A DNA stretch of 64,000 nucleotides from NCBI RefSeq assembly GCF_003206135.1, contig NZ_PZJT01000015.1, forward strand, positions 1 through 64,000. Direction: 5' to 3'. Source of the stretch: Salinicola salarius. GTDB taxonomy: Bacteria; Pseudomonadota; Gammaproteobacteria; Pseudomonadales; Halomonadaceae. Positions 62,610 through 64,000 of this stretch are shown here, one piece after another. Every line of letters begins with the position of its first letter. Position 1 is the first letter of the stretch. The position numbers and the translations under genes are program-made. The notes under the pieces are model-generated. The model searched no databases. It was not told the DNA's origin and worked only from the letters and a program-made list of their open reading frames with translations.

Positions 62610-63227
62610 ATGATACGTTCGCTACGCCGTGTGGCCGATCGCCGCCGCCAGGCGGATGGCCGCTATGGCTGGCTGTTCAGTCCCTACACCGGTGACGAGA
62701 TGGTGGCCATCGACTGCGAGACCACCGGCCTCGATACCAGGACCGCCGAACTGGTTTCGATCGCTGCGGTACGCATTCAGGGCGAGCGCGTGCTGACCAG
62801 CGGCTCGCTGGATCTGCGCCTTCAGCCGCCGGCCAGCCTGCGCGGTGATTCCATCAAGATCCATCGCATGCGCGGGGTCGACTTGAATGATGGTGACGAG
62901 CTGGGGGAGGCGCTGGAAAAGTTCCTCGATTTCATCGGCAATCGCCCGCTGTTGGGTTGGTGCATCGATTACGACCGGGCGGTGATCGACCGTCAGCTTC
63001 GGCCGCTGTTCGGCTTCAGCCTACCCAATGCATGCCTTGACGTGGCACGGCTCTATCTGCGCGAGATGCATCGGACGCGCCCGCAGCTGGAGCCGACGGT
63101 AAATTTCGAGTCGGTCGCCGAGGCGCTCAATGTGCCGGTGATGGGTCGCCACACCGCCCTCGGTGATGCGACAACCACGGCCTTGATGTACATACGCCTG
63201 AAGAAGGGCGCACTGACGACAAGTTAG
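62610..63227 (+). CDS. DEDDh 3'-5' exonuclease
   Basis: This 205-residue protein is a PolC/DnaQ-epsilon-like exonuclease. The three Exo motifs are visible: VAIDCETTGLDTRTAELVSI (Exo I, Asp-x-Glu), DYDRAVIDRQLRPLF (Exo II) and RHTALGDATTTALMY (Exo III with His). GAGGA precedes the ATG. It follows the DUF294 gene by 11 bases in the same operon, an arrangement widely kept in acetate-switch loci, for reasons unknown. Confidence 0.9.
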   Translation: MIRSLRRVADRRRQADGRYGWLFSPYTGDEMVAIDCETTGLDTRTAELVSIAAVRIQGERVLTSGSLDLRLQPPASLRGDSIKIHRMRGVDLNDGDELGEALEKFLDFIGNRPLLGWCIDYDRAVIDRQLRPLFGFSLPNACLDVARLYLREMHRTRPQLEPTVNFESVAEALNVPVMGRHTALGDATTTALMYIRLKKGALTTS

Positions 63228-63302
63228 CGAGGGCGCATCGCAAGTCGCCGGGCGCAGTGATAGCATGAGCGCGCCTTCATACCCATATGTGTCGTTCGAC
63301 CC

Positions 63303-64000
63303 ATGCAAGCATCTACCGTTACCCAGAAGTACGAGTTCAACAAGCTGCAGAAGCGCCTGCGCCGTCAGGTCGGCAACGCGATCATCGATTACGGGATGAT
63401 CCACGAGGGCGACAAGGTGATGGTGTGCCTTTCCGGCGGCAAGGACTCTTACACCATGCTGGAGATTCTGATGAATCTGCAGCGTAACGCGCCGGTCAAT
63501 TTCGAACTGGTCGCGGTCAATCTCGATCAGAAGCAGCCGGGTTTCCCCGAGCACGTGCTGCCCGAATATCTGGATGCCAAGGGGGTGAACTACCACATCC
63601 TCGAGCGCGATACCTATTCGGTGGTCAAGGAGAAGACGCCGGAGGGCAAGACCACCTGTGCGCTCTGTTCGCGGCTGCGTCGCGGCTCGCTCTACGGCTT
63701 CGCCGAGGAGATCGGGGCGACCAAGGTGGCTCTCGGGCACCACCGCGAGGACATTCTGGAGACGCTGTTCCTCAACATGTTCTTCGGCGGTTCGCTCAAG
63801 GCGATGCCGCCCAAGCTGCTGTCGGACGATGGCAAGAACATCGTCATCCGCCCGATGGCCTACTGCCGCGAAGCCGATATCGCCGAGTTCGCGCGCCAGC
63901 TGGCGTTCCCGATCATTCCCTGCAACCTGTGCGGCTCGCAGCCCAACCTGCAGCGTCAGGTGGTCAAGGAGATGCTGGCGGAGTGGGAGGTCAAGCATCC
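63303..64000 (+). CDS. ttcA: tRNA 2-thiocytidine synthetase TtcA (partial)
   Basis: The window ends inside this gene after 232 codons. The product forms 2-thiocytidine at tRNA position 32 using ATP and an iron-sulfur cluster. The PP-loop [18 protein letters not shown] and the cluster-binding [13 protein letters not shown] and [18 protein letters not shown] motifs (Cys-x-x-Cys) are intact. ATG 63303 begins [20 protein letters not shown], the usual start. Confidence 0.94.
   Translation, partial: MQASTVTQKYEFNKLQKRLRRQVGNAIIDYGMIHEGDKVMVCLSGGKDSYTMLEILMNLQRNAPVNFELVAVNLDQKQPGFPEHVLPEYLDAKGVNYHILERDTYSVVKEKTPEGKTTCALCSRLRRGSLYGFAEEIGATKVALGHHREDILETLFLNMFFGGSLKAMPPKLLSDDGKNIVIRPMAYCREADIAEFARQLAFPIIPCNLCGSQPNLQRQVVKEMLAEWEVKH

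Overview
The window is GC-rich chromosomal DNA from a gammaproteobacterium, most probably a member of the Halomonadaceae (Halomonas, Salinicola, Chromohalobacter or Kushneria type). The evidence is the plsY/tsaD//rpsU-dnaG-rpoD macromolecular-synthesis neighbourhood, the many sodium- and TRAP-type uptake systems, a DUF4212/ActP symporter beside a symporter-fused sensor kinase, and a complete EIIA-HPr-EI fructose PTS. This is inference; no 16S gene or species-specific marker is present. No tRNA, rRNA, CRISPR array, prophage or intact insertion sequence was found.

Layout. 1-900: stacked terminators around one small acidic lipoprotein gene. 0.9-3.5 kb: a membrane-bound PQQ-dependent dehydrogenase (minus). 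4-10 kb: a five-gene branched-chain amino-acid-type ABC importer (livKHMGF) followed by a proline-racemase-family enzyme with Ser/Thr at the two catalytic Cys positions. 10-14.7 kb (minus): an aaeXAB-type aromatic-acid efflux set, the relic of an O-methyltransferase and a LysR regulator. 14.9-21 kb: a TonB receptor plus FecBCDE-like ferric-siderophore uptake operon with Fur-box-like sites upstream. 21-24 kb: acetyltransferase, EamA exporter, small membrane protein, DedA and DUF192 proteins. 24.3-28 kb: a TAXI-TRAP transporter. 28-35 kb: DUF4385, MOSC, carbonic anhydrase with a SulP transporter, an acetyltransferase and a PhoD-like phosphatase. 35-42 kb: cra-fruBKA with a Cra-like operator. 42-46 kb: macrodomain protein and a BaeSR-like two-component system. 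45-53 kb: folK, folB, plsY, tsaD and rpsU-dnaG-rpoD. 53-63 kb: an acetate-switch-like locus with a CrbS/MxtR-like hybrid kinase, actP, DUF4212, DUF294 and a DEDDh exonuclease. The window ends inside ttcA.

How the parts fit. Most of the window concerns acquiring small organic nutrients (sugars, amino acids, acetate, fructose), iron and bicarbonate. Each uptake system sits beside its enzyme or regulator: Cra with fruBKA, the CrbS-like kinase with ActP, carbonic anhydrase with SulP, and the liv system with the racemase-family enzyme.

The least expected structure is a recurring set of short tandem duplications (13-24 bp units, 2-5 copies). They sit mostly at gene boundaries: overlapping stop codons, in leaders, or in the first codons of genes. 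In fruA the repeated unit carries its own Shine-Dalgarno-like sequence and ATG, giving three consecutive in-frame start sites. Strong stem-loops also separate the solute-binding-protein gene from the permease gene in both the liv and the TAXI-TRAP operons.
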